DNA of 64,000 nt from Saccharum officinarum (GCA_020631735.1 CM036168.1:94840932-94904931); one strand, 5' to 3'; counted from the first letter of the stretch, positions 10,062-22,446 are shown. The notes: generated by a model from the letters alone, not told the origin. A program made the numbers and translations.

Positions 10062-13011
10062 TGAAGCGCCCCTGGTTAACCAGGAACTCAAATGTGATAC
10101 AATACTAGTCCTAGGAGGCTAGTAACACATTTATTACATCAGATAGGTCTCATTGCAGTAGTCTCGACAAGCGTGGACAATGAAGACATGCCACGATTAA
10201 AAGTAACCACAACACAATACAGGTCCAACAGACCCAGAAAGAGGTCTCGCTAATACATATCATCTGACGGATCCCAATGTCACAAGCTTAGTTGGGTGCA
10301 GACACGACCTTATTCGTACGCCACGTCAGGATTGAAGTCCGGATCTTCCTCTGTTCAACAAAGCAAGGGTGAGTACAAAGTACTCAGCAAATCCAACCTT
10401 ACCCTACGGAATGGGATATCAGTATATGCATATGGATAATTTAAGGATAAGGCTTGGTTTATTTACATAAAGCTATCTTTTTACACATGCAGGGTTTCAT
10501 TTTATAAATACATTTGCAAAAGACATATATTTTTCATATATAATAGTATTTCTAAAAAAGTGGTTGATCATAATTTTAGGTGTTGCTGAACCCTCTGTTC
10601 CCGCAACATATGGCAGACAACCATTTATTTTCAAAATCACACTCACTCTCATGTTTTCACTCATCCCAACCCATCTAGTTGTTGAAACAAAACCATAACT
10701 AGTCCGATACCGTGGACACATCTATCCGGATAAATTTTACACTATGCAGAGGTTGTACACTTTCCCCACAAGTAGGATACCGTAGCTTAACACCGTCGTG
10801 CAAGCACAGATCCATCAAAGCCATTACCCTCCATAGCTAAGTAATGGCGCTCACCACGGGAACACTAAGGTCACATCTCATAATACAATAATTTACAGAG
10901 CTCCTTACATTTTATACAATATTCATCAATTTCCACATACATCTCTTAGTGTCCCATTGCACACCTGCCTCGAGGTGATTGCCATACCAACTAGAGGGAT
11001 TTAGACTAAGCCTTTCCCATGCAAGACGAGTGGTTGTACAAAAATGAGTTAGACAAGATGAATCATCAACTCAGTCCTTAATCGAGACAAGGCGGATATC
11101 TCCATGCTTAACCACAAAAGGTAAAAGCCCCAACACCACGGCATCCCACAAAAGGAACACCGATCCGCCCCATCTCTAGAGTAATCACCATCTATAACTC
11201 GTTCATTAACCCTTTCATAATACCCACAATTCATTTCCACAACTCACATAGTTTTTCTTTTAAAATTATTGTATTTGAGAAAACATAGTAATGAGTATCC
11301 ATGATGAGTATCAAATCCTAAACATACTAAATAATTATAGTTTACCATAACATATTATTTGTCCCTAAGTTTGAACAAGATAATTATCAGGTAATATCAA
11401 TTCAAGGATGGCTATTCAAACGGGTCTTAACTAAGCAGCGAAAATACTTCGTACGTATATCGTACATGCAATATTTAAAACGGTTTCTACGGGCTGTGTT
11501 TAAAAATAGGATCAACATGCATCAAAGGGGAATAGGCTGGACTTGCCTTCGTCGGCGTTCTCGAGAAACTCCTGCTGGCAGTCCGGTTCCTCTGCGTCGA
11601 ACTCGCGATACTCGCCTCCGACGTCCTCATTCTCCGGCTCGTTCACTCCGTCAGCTAACGAGCGCAACAGGCAAACAAGCACAGATAAATAATCACATAA
11701 ATTCAAATAAGCTCTAAAAATCATAAAATTTATATGAGAGATAGATCATGATTTAAGATGAATTTAGAAAGAATAATATTTGGAATCGGAGTTGGCATGT
11801 GGCTCTGCAAGATGGCCGAATTTTAATCACGCGGAAAAGAATAATGCGCGATTAAGGAATAGGTGCTCACGTGGGCATTTGGCTTAGCTGGTAGTGCATG
11901 GTGTATACTATGCGTGTGCTATTTGGATAAAGTTGTAGCTTAGGACCCACGCGTCATACACACATGCATGGGAAGGGAGAGAGAAAAGCTAGCAATGATC
12001 TTCTTCTTGCTTCTTGGATGGACGACGCCATGGTTGAGCTCGGTAGCGGCTCGGCACAGGCAAGGGCAAGGAGGGAAGTAAAGAGAAGATCACAGGAAGA
12101 GTGAGAAGAGCAAGAGGATGCTCATGGGCTGCTCACCTCGTCGTGCGACGACAGTCGAGCCCGGCTCGTGCGTACGGCCATATACGGTATACGCGAGGTA
12201 AGTGAAGCGAGAGCAGACAAGTGAGTGGTGAGTTGAGTGTGCTGCTATGGGAGAGCAACCAGGCGTGCCTTTTTATAGGCCAGGAAGCAGTGATGTGCCA
12301 CTGGCTTGCTTGCTTGCTTCCAATGACATCGCTGTGGTCGGATGCTTGGGCGGTGCGGCGTGTAGCGAGTAGATGCTTAGCATGCAAATGGACGGTGCCT
12401 AACCTTGCATGGCGGTCGGTGCCTAATTTGCATGCATGCATGAGCTATCTGTATGTGTGCATGTGTGGGTGCACTGCTAACACTTGTTTGCTTGTGCTTT
12501 GCATGCTGGTGGTATATGCATGTTGCCTGTGTGTCTTGCTTGTTTGTGTGGTAAATATTAAAAGTAAATATTGCCTCGGTGGGTGCTTTGTCTTGCTTCA
12601 TTTGCCGCGTATATACGAATGTGTTGTGGCCATGCATGGAGAAGAAAGATAGAGGGAAAGGTGGGAGGTGGGACCCGCTGTCGTGGCGGCGTGCGAGCTG
12701 CCGCAGTCGGCGAGGGGGTCCGAGCGCGGGTGCATGTTGCGGCGATGGTGGTGGGGTCAGCGCACGCGCCGCTGTCGAGGCATCGGACGAAGCGAGCGAG
12801 TGAGAGAGAGGGGGAGTGAGAGAGATGAGGAACGGGTGGGTGATGCCGATGCCACGGTGCATGATAAATTGAAGATAGGTAGTTGGGATGGATATAAGAT
12901 GAATAAGATTTAGAAGGATATAGAGCTCAAATGACTTATAGTTTTTGAAATGCATTTGAAAATAATTTTTAATGCGAGTGATTTTTTAATGTGAATTTTT
13001 GGGATGTTACA
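10062..13011 (-). repeat. 5' LTR of the chromovirus
   Basis: About 2950 bp, TG...CA termini (TGTAACATC at 13011 on the minus strand; the other end reads CA at 10062). It is collinear with 1080-4026. It should hold the element's promoter; a TATA box lies at 12270-12277. A CG-rich block near 12660-12830 and purine-rich stretches occur within U3. Confidence 0.92.
12270..12277 (-). promoter_or_regulatory. LTR TATA box
   Basis: TATAAAAA followed by GG on the minus strand, about 735 bases from the LTR start, with the matching box at 3288-3295 in the other LTR. It is the best core-promoter candidate for the retrotransposon RNA. Confidence 0.6.
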
Positions 13012-13016
13012 GCCGG
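13012..13016. repeat. Target-site duplication GCCGG, right copy
   Basis: Identical to 1075-1079; marks the right boundary of the chromovirus insertion. Confidence 0.9.
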
Positions 13017-14109
13017 CGCCCATGCCGTGCGGTGCCCTGCTCTGATTCGCCGTTCACTGTAGCTCTCCCCCCCAACTTTGTAAATTCAAACTATTTTCTC
13101 AAAGTACTCTCAAATTCATGTAACAACTTGAAAAATTCCCAAGATATGAAATCTTAAGAATTTTAAGCTCTACAAGTTTTGTATTGAACACTTTTTCAAA
13201 TTCTAACTGGATTTTGAAATTTGAGTTTAAATTCAAAAGGGGACACTTTTTGGTAATTTGGTAATTTAGAAATTACTTTGGATTTTATATTGAAACTTCA
13301 AAATCTCCAAACACCAAAGTTGTACATCTAGCCAAGACCTACAACTTTTATATATAAAACATTTTCAAATTCTGCCTCCATTTTGAAATGTAAGTTTGGG
13401 GACAAAAAGGGGTCAAATCTGAAATTTGCTTATTTTCAAAATTGCTCCTCATTTTACACTAAAACTTTGAAACCTCAAAACACTAAAGTTGTAGCCCTTG
13501 AAAAGTTCTACAAACTTGGTTTTGAACTTTTTCCCAAATTTTGCTTAGATTTTGAATTATTTCAAAAGGGGTAAAATAGGGTTTTGAAATTTAGGGTTTT
13601 CGGAGGAATTTTCAATTGAAATTTGTTGCTACCTTAATTAGTGATTACTTAATGATCAAACCATCATCCAAGGGCATCATTTGGACAAGCATGACATGGT
13701 TGACCAAATGCCACTCTTGGTTGACCAATTTAGCTTTTGAAACTCTTTTAACATTTCCCCAAATTTGAATTTAAATTCGAATCGGAAAACTCGTGACAAG
13801 TTTTTGGATTCCAACTCAAACTTGGAGCTTCATTTTTTGTGTTGTACTTGAGCTCATGCCCTACACTTGACGCTAGTGTGTAGCATAGTCACACACCTCA
13901 AATTACGCAGGGCATGGACTAAGTATTTGCGGTGCCATTCGAAATTAGGGTTTTTGGTTCGGATCACACCACTGATAAACACATCAAATCTAGAAATGTA
14001 AACTCACTTTAGTTAATGCATAACAAGGTTGACCTAAACATGGATGCTTTGCGATGCAATATGATGATATGGCAGGTTAATTAGAAACCGTAACACCCGG
14101 GGTGTTACA
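13017..14109 (-). mobile_element. Older LTR, terminal part (5' start on minus strand)
   Basis: Continuation of the LTR at 1-1079. The right end reads CCGGGGTGTTACA on the plus strand, that is TGTAACACCCC at the start of the minus-strand LTR. The same ten bases occur inverted immediately inside (TAACACCC at 14091-14098), giving a small terminal hairpin. The interior is AT-rich, with repeated 'AAATTTTGAATTT'-like words and no coding potential. Confidence 0.6.
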
Positions 14110-15264
14110 AAACCGCGGCCACCGACGCGTGGAGGAGGCATAGGCCGCGGTGCTGTTGTGGAAGAGGCGGGGGCGAGTATTCCGGGCAGTCAGGAAGAGA
14201 AGGGCGGCGCGCCGCTGTGGAAGAGGCGGGGCGAGTTATCCGAGCAGCGTGGGTAGCAGATTCAAAGCGGGCGGTTCGGATGCGAGCGTGGAAAACGGAG
14301 CTTGTGCGAGCAGCGCGTGAATCCAAGCGGACGGGGCGGAGCAGACGCGGGCGTCTGGACGAACGCAAGCGTCCGTACGTCTGGGCGCTAGTGCTGCCCA
14401 AAAAGGAATCCTCCTACACACACCTACTCCAAGACATCGGCGGTATACACTATACTTCATATATATTATTAATGGTTGTATATTTCATATTTCAAAAAGA
14501 TCACTCTTGTAAGAAGATGGTATGGCTTCTATCTTTTTTAGTATATAGCAAAAAAAAACCTAAGGTGTTGCTAATAGCGTTATTTTCCTTTTAACACACT
14601 AATCTTGTTTCTTATATTTGTTATAATTTTCATCGTATTCAGGGAATATCTGCATGCTCGTTTTGTTGTTTACTAGCAGACATACCCATATGTTGCAAAT
14701 GAATGTACGGTTTGCATCATATCTCTTCAATAAATATTGAAATCGAACTTTGTCTATGACTGGTGCAAGTGCTGGTTATGGTTCATCTTGAAGAGAGATC
14801 AGCTTTGGACCCGGAAAACAAGTCCATTATTCCGCGCGTTCGGCGTCGAGTGACTCTGGCTGCTTACTGAAAAATCGGAGAACTGATGCTGCATTGCAAG
14901 AATTAATGGCGTTAATCCTTTACTACGTCGCTCGCTTAGACATGTTCCAAGTTCCATCCATCCCATTCATATTGGCATTTCCATTCAGTCCAGTGTCAGG
15001 GTACTAACACGCTTGTTCGATCATCTGCAGATGATCACTTTCACACTGACCTCGGCGGCCAGCGGAGAATGCAGGCGAGCAGGCAGAGCATTTCACGGTT
15101 ACAGTTACACCACCGTTGCAGACATGCAGGACTAGTAGGCTATCAGTAGCTAGAGAGGGCCTATCTTCCTCCCTCTTGTAGGCTGTATGTAGCTAGTCAA
15201 GATCGAATCAGCTTTGGGCTTTGGCTCGCTCACGACACCGGCCGGCCATCGCTAACAGACAGAC
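14110..15264. other. Spacer and SEC14 gene 3' flank
   Basis: No gene seen. 14110-14400 is GC-rich, with an imperfect direct repeat about 60 bases apart (TGTGGAAGAGGCGGG near 14156 and 14216). It resembles non-autonomous transposon debris such as that at 50.9-52.2 kb. 14400-15000 is AT-rich and featureless. 15000-15264 probably contains the 3' UTR of the SEC14-like gene, because its stop codon is at 15265-15267 on the minus strand. Confidence 0.4.
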
Positions 15265-17536
15265 TCATTCGCAAACGGGCTGAGGCTGCTGGGCGTAGTC
15301 CTTGAGGGAGACAAGGGGCATCTTCCCGCCGAGGAACTCCGGGAGCTGGGTCTCGTCGATCTCCCGCCGCAGCGTCTCCCGCAGGCTCTTGTCCTCCACG
15401 AACACGAACTGCAAATGCATGCAACGGGGCAGCTATTAGGCAAATGAGCTACTACATACAGATACAGCTTCTTCCTCTTCTTCCTTCAGAGAGAAGCAGC
15501 AGCTAGCTCTAGCTACATCGATGGATGCATGCATGGATCGATGGCGGCATGGCAGCTCATCATCACCTTGTCCCTGGTGTTGGCGTCGATGAAGGGGTAG
15601 ATCATGGTCTTCCACACCTTGAGGAAGATGTAGGGCACGTTGATCATCAGCGCCTTGCCCAGCCGCTCCGGGTAGTAGTTCTGCACAGCAGAACGAAGCA
15701 GGGTCGTCATCGATCAATCATCAGGCAGCTGCCGATCGTCGCCGTCGTCTGATGGTGCGCAAGCAGCCCATTGTTGCGTTGCTTGCGTACGCGTGTGTGT
15801 GGGCGTTGTGTGAAAGCAGAAGCAATTAACGGACGGACCTGCATGATCTCAATGGCAGCGATGTAGGCCCGGACGTCGCAGTTTGCGTAGCCCCAGCCCT
15901 TGAGATCCATGATGGCCAGGAACTTCTCCTGGCCTCTGGGGATCCTGCATGCGTTTCAGTTAAATCTCCATTGTTGCTGGATCGACACAGAGGTACACTG
16001 CGTTTACACGTACAATCAGAAGCTCAGAGCATGCAGCCGGCCGGGCACAAGGAGTTACCTGGCACAGATCTTGTCGAAGAAGTAGACCACAAAACCTGCA
16101 GAAGAAAAAGAAGAAGAAGTTGCATGCATTTTGATGAAGAAGCAAGTCCAAGTAGTGCAGTGCAGACTGCAGAGGAGATGGTGACGACGTACTCTTGAAC
16201 TCTGCCATGTCGCGGTTGGCGGAGTAGTGCTTGGCGAGGAAGCCGACGATGATGGGGCGACCGGTCCTGTCGACGCCGCCCATGTACACCTTGTCCTGCT
16301 CCAGCTCCCCGCGCACGGCCTCCTCCGGCACCGAGCCGCTGGGCGCCGCCTCCGCCCGCCACCTGAGGAACTTGAGCAACATGGCGCCGGCCTTGTCCAC
16401 GTTGTGGTCGCGCGCGCGCAGGAACCGACGCAGCGTCAGGTTGTCCACCTCCTGCATGCCCATCCATCCGTCCATGTTTTTTTTTTAATTTAGAGGTATA
16501 TATGAATTCACTTCAATTTGCATTGGCGGGTCAGTTATATTACTGGCTTCATCAGAATGTGTGTGTGCTGTGTGTACACGAAACTAGTACACACACATTC
16601 TTTCGTACTGCCAGTAATAAACTAATACTAATACACGAACGAAGCTCAACTAGCTATTAGCTTCTACTAATAGGATTGTAAACACTAAACAGTGTATTGT
16701 TAGTGGCAGCACGAATTGCATGGTATCTAAAGCAGCTGTCATGCAACATCCAACTAATACAAATAAATGAAGATGTGCTTTAGTTACCGGTACTGGACGA
16801 CTGGTATCGTTGTAAATAGCGACAGGACACCCACCCTCGATGAGATCTCTGGTCTTTCTCTACTTGCAAAATCGCCATAGTATACTAGTATCTTGGTAAC
16901 GAAATTGATACAATTCTACTCGCTGATTTGTTGTCAGAGAAAAATATTGTTTGCTCGCTGAAAAAATACGGCTTAAAAGTGAACAGGGAGATCGTGTTAA
17001 GTATAACTATCTTAAGTTTAGGAAATACATACATAGTACTGATATGTATGACTTGTAGTATGATACATTTTGTATCATATATGAATGAACGAAGTCAAAC
17101 TTCATAACATCAACACTATTCTGGAATTGCATCTTCTTCCATTCTGTGTAGTTAACGAACGCACCGTGATACTGATATATACGAAACGATCGATTATACA
17201 TATATGCATGGCACACGTACGGTACTCCTCGTGATGCCAACTCAAAATTTTCTTTCTGTATGTATGTATATGTACACGCACTGTGGTCAAGGATAAACAA
17301 GCTGACGAAGAGCATGGAATCATATATGGATGATTCAAGTGTCAGTAGTGCGCGGAGGACGTACGTACGGCACCGGCACGAACAAGAAGATAGATGAGGG
17401 GGCGAGTGGGCGACTGACTGACCTTGGCGCGGGGGTCCTGCGCCTGGACGAGGGCCCTGAGCTGGGCGACGTTGAGCCACTCCCCTTCCCCGGCCGCCCC
17501 GCCGCCAGCGTTCGCGTTCGCGTTCGCGTTCGCCAT
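15265..17536 (-). CDS. SEC14-like (CRAL-TRIO) phosphatidylinositol/lipid transfer protein, 257 aa
   Basis: Six exons on the minus strand: 17423-17536, 16193-16451, 16059-16095, 15839-15944, 15567-15680, 15265-15408. All introns are GT-AG, the frame is continuous, and the CDS is 774 bases. SEC14 proteins bind one phospholipid or hydrophobic ligand and couple lipid exchange to phosphoinositide signalling in the cytosol and on membranes. An N-terminal helical CRAL-TRIO-N region (LTLRRFLRARDHNVDKA) is followed by the lipid-binding domain (RTGRPIIVGF, IMDLKGWGYAN, NYYPERLGKALMINVPYIF). A short C-terminal tail ends in PQPVCE. The protein is compact, a single-domain type without a GOLD or nodulin domain. 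The start was chosen because the first exon begins with a repeat (NANANANA) in good context. Intron 1 is 971 bp and contains MITE debris. It has no functional link to its neighbours. Confidence 0.9.
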
Positions 17537-18179
17537 CTCCTCAGCTCCTGGATGGATCTAGCAGCCACAGTGAACGAGCGAGGCAAAGGAGGAACAGGGG
17601 AGAAGGCAAGGTGCGGGCGGGGAGACCGGCCGAGATATAAGCCTCGACTCAAGTGAAGAGGTCGCACGGCTGTGGACGAGGAATGGCTAGCAGCCTGCTA
17701 CAGCGACCGACGGCGAGGTGGCCCAACCAGTCGTCAGTCAGCTGTGGAGTGGGGCCTGATGATACTGTACTATGCACCAGCACCAATAATGCTGCCACCC
17801 CCGTTTTCTCCTTGGGCTGGCCCCTTGTGTGAGCACCGAGCCGAGACGACGACGTACGCCAGCGCTGCGTCGTCGTCGTCGTCGTCTTGTTTCCCAGAGT
17901 CACACGGGTGCACGGGCCACGGGACCGGGAGTCCGGGAGTGTGGAGTCTGGACTGCGGTGCCGTGTCGCCTGCTGTTGCTGTGCTCAGTGCCAGCACCCC
18001 ACCGCACCGCCGGTCACGCTCACGGTCACGGACACCGCGGCACGGCTCGCGCTGAGCGAGGCCGGGCCGGGGCGCGCGGCCGGAACAGGCCACGTCTTCG
18101 TTCTAGTTCGTTCTCCTCCTCTCCCAAGCTGAATGACGTTTTAGCTGAGTCACCAGTACTGTCCACACACATTCTATAA
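17537..18179. promoter_or_regulatory. Upstream region of the SEC14-like gene
   Basis: GC-rich 5' flank. A weak TATA-like TTATATC on the minus strand near 17634-17640 lies about 100 bases upstream of the start codon. A CGT/CGA trinucleotide run occurs at about 17848-17886. The open frames on both strands are composition-driven; no second gene is supported. Confidence 0.35.
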
Positions 18180-18404
18180 GGTGTGTTTAGCTTGTGAAAA
18201 ATTTTGGCTTTGATACCGTACCACTTTCGTTTGTATTTATTAATTAGTATCAATCATAGACTAATTAGATTTAAAAGATTTATCTCTTAATTTTCTACCA
18301 AACTGTGTAATTAGTTTTTTTTATCTATATTTAATACTCCATGTACGTGTCTAAACATTCGGTGTGACAGAAAATTTTGAAAATTTTTGGAAACTAAACA
18401 CCCC
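18180..18404. mobile_element. Tourist-like MITE
   Basis: Terminal inverted repeats GGTGTGTTTAG and CTAAACACCCC with the family core (AATTAG motifs, 'taaactgtgtaattag'). The flanks TAA and TTA suggest a diverged 3-bp TSD. No coding capacity. Confidence 0.6.
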
Positions 18405-18407
18405 TTA

Positions 18408-18672
18408 GGCCTTGTTTAGATCACTAAATTCACACCCAAATTTCACTATGCAAAAAGAAGATTCTCCATCACATCAAAATACCGGCACATGCATGGAGTA
18501 CTAAATGTAGATAAAATCAAAAACTAATTACACAGTTTTGTTGTACTTTGGGAGATGAATATTTTAAGCCTAATTAATCAATGTTTAAACAATTATTACC
18601 AAATAAAAATAAAAATGCTACAGTGTTAAACAGTGATTTGTCACTCGCCAATTTGATGATCTAAACCAGGCC
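18408..18672. mobile_element. Tourist-like MITE
   Basis: Terminal inverted repeats GGCCTTGTTTAG and CTAAACCAGGCC, directly adjoining the preceding MITE; the flanks are TTA and TAA. It shares the internal 'actaattacacagttt' and 'gatgaat.ttt.aagcctaatta' words with other copies in the window. Confidence 0.65.
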
Positions 18673-18731
18673 TAAGACCAGAGTCGTGGGACCGAGGGAG
18701 CACTGTGCTCTGCCAACGAGCAACCAACTCA

Positions 18732-18973
18732 GGCCCTGTTTAGTTCCAGAAAATTTTGCAAAATTTTTCAGATTTTCCGTCACATCGAATATTTGGACAC
18801 ATGCATAAAGCATTAAATATAGATAAAAAATAAAACTAATTACACAGTTTAGACGAAATGGACGAGACGAATCTTTTAAGCCTAATTAGACCATGATTAA
18901 ACAATATTTACCAAATAATAACGAAAAGCGCTACAGTGCCATTTTGCCAAATTTTTCCCAACTAAACCGGCCC
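18732..18973. mobile_element. Tourist-like MITE with intact TSD
   Basis: Terminal inverted repeats GGCCCTGTTTAGTT / AACTAAACCGGCCC, flanked on both sides by TCA (18729-18731 and 18974-18976). The 3-bp duplication supports a PIF/Harbinger (Tourist) origin. It is closely related to 61753-61995. Confidence 0.75.
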
Positions 18974-20467
18974 TCACTCGATGCACGGACGACGGATCAA
19001 GCGACAACGACGATGATTGACTGGCTGATTGATGTGCGTGAATAAATGACGCGCCGCTGTATCTGTACCTCTCCTCTTTGCAACACGTGGATTTCGGCCC
19101 GTGCCTCGCTGATAACCTGATTGAAAAACACTAATTTATTATAAGAGAAAAATATTATTCTAACTAAAAAATAAGCTGAAAAGTACGGATTACAAGCCGG
19201 ATGAACAGGACCGAAGTACGAATAACGTTAGAAAATATTAGCAATATTTGTATTTTTCAATATATTTATTATAAAATATATTCGGCGATCTATTCAATGA
19301 TATCAATTACATACCATACTTATTAATATTTTTATATATATTTGGTCAAAGTTAAAAAAAACTTTGATTTTTTGGAAAACTTATGTCAATGTTTGTGGAA
19401 CCTGGAGTATTATAATATTAATTTTTTTGTATATTTAAATAAATTTGAAATATTTTGACTCATTATTCACAAGTGATATTTCCATTCCTTGCTTTTCCAA
19501 CGAGTAACCAACTCGATGCACGCAGGGACGGATGAAGCGACAACGACGCCGGACTGACTGATTGATGTGCGTCAATAAATGACGCGCACCTCAGTTTTCA
19601 GGGCATGTTTGCCAAGCAGATATTTCGGAGGAATGACGTAAGAATTGACGCGAGTTGTTCTAGCCGCAAGGGTATGTGTTAAAAGTTAGGGCGACATACG
19701 ATCCGAGACACGGAGGACATGAGCGTCCGAGACACGGAGGACATGAGCGCATGTCACATTTGCTCCAATTTGAAATTTGGCTCATTCTATGTGCATGTTA
19801 TTGAGACATTGGAGGGATAGTCACACCTTTGTTATTTAGAGTGAATTAGACCAACATATAAGGCTTCTAGAGTCTATCCTATTATTATCGGGTTAATCCT
19901 TTTACACAAAGCGAGGATGAAAGCATAAGTGGGATGGTGATTTGTGTGGTTCACTCACTGTACATAGCACAATTTGTGAGATGTAAAAAAAAAGTGGGAC
20001 GAAAGAAACAAAAAATAGACAAAGTTTGTCTCTTTAATATCTGGTATAGATATAGATATACGTTTTGAAATTAATTTATTATTAAACTTATATATATTAT
20101 ACTATTATTACTCCCTTCACAAGTGATATTTGCAATCCTTTTTGAGAGGGATAGATGATGATGACATGACACCTGAGTACGGCAGCCAGCGAGGGAGCGA
20201 CCCTGCTCGCCGCGGCGGATGGCGAGGCTCATCCATCTCGGTTGACGGTGAGGCGACGAGAACCAATGGAGCCCCGGCCGCCAAGCCCGAAGGCCCAGTG
20301 TATTAACAGGCCAGCACCGAATGGCACGAAATTAGACCGATGGGTTGGGTCCATCGACCGCTGTGGCCCGTATTGAGAGTTGAGAGGCCCATCTGATCTA
20401 CGCGGACGCTGCCAAACTATAATTAATTCCCGTGAAATAGATGCAATTCTCAATTCTGTCCATCTTG
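18974..20467. other. MITE-debris spacer
   Basis: No gene seen. It holds relics of a small family also at 16918-16986, 23675-23788 and 53045-53160 (words 'gagagaaaaat', 'gctgaa', 'ggatgaacaggacc'), and AT-rich Stowaway-like remnants at about 19215-19420 and 20040-20130. A 25-base tandem duplication occurs at about 19708-19755 (CCGAGACACGGAGGACATGA repeated twice). Confidence 0.5.
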
Positions 20468-20731
20468 GGCCCTGTTTAGTTTGCACGTAAAAACTTTTCA
20501 CCCCGTCTTATCGAATGTTTATGTATAGAGCATTAAATATAGATAAAAAATAACTAATTAGTCCATAAGTGCTACAGTAACATATGTGCTAATGATGGAT
20601 TAATTAGTTTTAATAAATTCGTCTCATGGTTTACAGCCGAGTTATGTGATTAGTTTTTTTATTAGTATACGAACACCCCATGAAACATCCGATGTGCCCA
20701 AAATTTTTTTACCCACAAACTGTAGAAGGCC
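20468..20731. mobile_element. Tourist-like MITE, diverged
   Basis: Starts GGCCCTGTTTAGTTTG and ends at AGAAGGCC, with the family's internal words. The TSD is not clear. It is followed directly by another relic of the same family (about 20735-21031, GGCTGCATTTAG...GCAAGCC). Confidence 0.5.
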
Positions 20732-21031
20732 TAAGGCTGCATTTAGTTTGCGAAAAGAAAATTTTTGAGCGTCACATCAGATGTGTCGGAAGAATGTCGG
20801 GAGGAGTTTTTTATACTAATAGTAAAAAACAAATTACCAAACCCGTCAGGAAAGTGCGAGACAAATCTAATGATACTAATTAATCCATCATTAGCACATG
20901 TTGGTTACTGTAAAACTTAAGGTTAGATTTTGTCTCTCGAGAACTGTGTAATTAGTTTTTTTAACTACGTTTAGTACTTTATATATATGTGTTTAAATAT
21001 TCGATGGGATGGGTGGAGCTAAACGCAAGCC

Positions 21032-21926
21032 AAGTGGTTAATTAACAAGGGCCGCGCCACCGCCTGATTCCGCGTGCGGAGGAGCTGGGTGTTTGGCCGG
21101 ATCGACGCGTCCGAAACGAGCCCGCGTAGCGTACGTCTGCCCACCACCGCTCCTGCCGCCGCTGGCCATGGCAGACCCAGACGAGCTCGCTGGCCATCAC
21201 GTTCACGTGGTGTGGTCACCAGCCACCTCCCGTCTCCGCGTTTGGTACGTACGGCGCGGCCTGGCGTCGGTCGGACACCGCCGCCGCCGCTCTGCCCCGG
21301 CCGAACGGAAGTTGTCGTCTTCTTCAACCGATGACGCGGTTGACCGACCACTTCCAAAAACGTAGGTAAAAAAATTTTACAAAAATTTCCGGTCACATCA
21401 AATCTTTAGATGTATGTATGGAGTATTAAATATAGGTAAAAAAATAACTAATTGTATAATTTATCTGTAAATATCGAGACGAATCTTTTGAACCTAGTTA
21501 GTCCATTATTGGATAAATTTTACCAAATAACAACGAAAAATGCTACAGAAACTTTTTGCCAAAATTTTTGGATCTAGTAAACACTGCCTTAGGAGTCCGT
21601 CACATCGAATCTTTAGACGTATGCATGAAACATTAAATGTAGGTAAAAAAATAACTAATTACACAGTTTGTCTGTAAATGTCGAGACGAATCTTTTGAAC
21701 CTAGTTAGTTTATTATTGGACAAATTTTACCAAATAACAACAAAAAGTGCTACATGAACTTTTTGCAAAAAAAAAATTTGGATCTGGAGTACTACTCGTA
21801 TGGAGTAATAAGTTTGGTGCAGTGTGCAGGTATATTCCGCTCCGAGGAGAGTCGGCAGCAAGTAGGACTCTCTCCGGTCCTGTCCTGTCCTGACTCCTGG
21901 ACGATTATTGCCTAACCCTGTCCCTA
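21032..21926. other. GC-rich fragment and two MITE relics
   Basis: 21050-21360 is GC-rich, with a G-box core CACGTG near 21205 and an open frame from an ATG at about 21168. The frame has no recognisable domain and I do not call it a gene. 21360-21595 and 21595-21785 are two diverged, adjacent copies of the Tourist-like family (shared 'tcacatcgaatcttt', 'gtcgagacgaatcttttgaa'). Confidence 0.4.
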
Positions 21927-22172
21927 ACACTATCCGCACTCGTCGTACTCTAAATTCATCCTCTAAAAGGAATATTCCGTTCTGGCCATCGAGATTTCAT
22001 CCTCTATATCAATTTCTCCCGCACCCATCATACTCTATATCATCCTCTATCTACTGCGGGGCCCACCTGTCAGTTTTCTTTAATAATAAAACCGTCGGCC
22101 ACTCCCTTCTCATTCTCTCTCTCCCTTCCTCCCTCCCGAGCGCAGCTCCCTCCCCAGCCCTCCCTCCCCGGC

Positions 22173-22446
22173 GCTCCCCGGCGGACGGAGCTCCGGCTCC
22201 GGGCGCGAGGCGAGGACGGCGCGACCCCGACGCTCCCCGGCGGACGGAGCTCCGGCTCCGGGCACGAGGCGAGGACGGCGCGGCCCCGACGCTCCCCGGC
22301 GGACGGAGCTCCGGCTCCGGGCGCGAGGCGAGGACGGCGCGGCCCCGGCGCTCCCCGGCGGACGGAGCTCCGGCTCCGGGCGCGAGGCGAGGACGGCGCG
22401 GCCCCGGCGCTCCCCGGCGGACGAAGCTCCTCCTCCACGCTACTCC
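22173..22446. repeat. 59-bp GC-rich minisatellite, four full copies plus a partial
   Basis: Units start at 22173, 22232, 22291, 22350 and 22409 with GCTCCCCGGCGGACGGAGCT. They are nearly identical; the last diverges after about 38 bases. Because 59 is not divisible by three, each unit shifts frame. This generates long open frames in several phases on both strands that should not be taken as genes. It is embedded in a segment (21926-22690) that begins like the MITE family at 24.65 and 54.8 kb. Confidence 0.9.

Larger units (their letters stand above)
1080..13011 (-). mobile_element. Ty3/gypsy chromovirus LTR retrotransposon (Tekay/Del-like), full length but decayed
   Basis: An 11.9-kb element with two direct LTRs of about 2.95 kb, flanked by the 5-bp target duplication GCCGG. 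On the minus strand the order is 5' LTR, initiator-tRNA-Met primer-binding site, an extra 303-aa ORF, gag, protease, reverse transcriptase, RNase H, integrase with chromodomain-like tail, polypurine tract, 3' LTR. RT before integrase and the chromodomain remnant place it among the chromoviruses; the long LTRs favour the Tekay/Del clade. Gag-pol is interrupted by several stops and frameshifts, so it is not autonomous. Hand comparison of about 690 bases of the LTRs gives about 24 differences (roughly 3%), mostly transitions. That suggests insertion on the order of a million years ago at usual grass rates (inference). Confidence 0.92.

Noticed and set aside
21093..21365. 90-codon GC-rich frame with an internal ATG near 21168
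   Set aside because: Single short frame in a GC island between MITEs, no domain, opposite-strand frames equally open. It could be a gene fragment, but nothing supports that.
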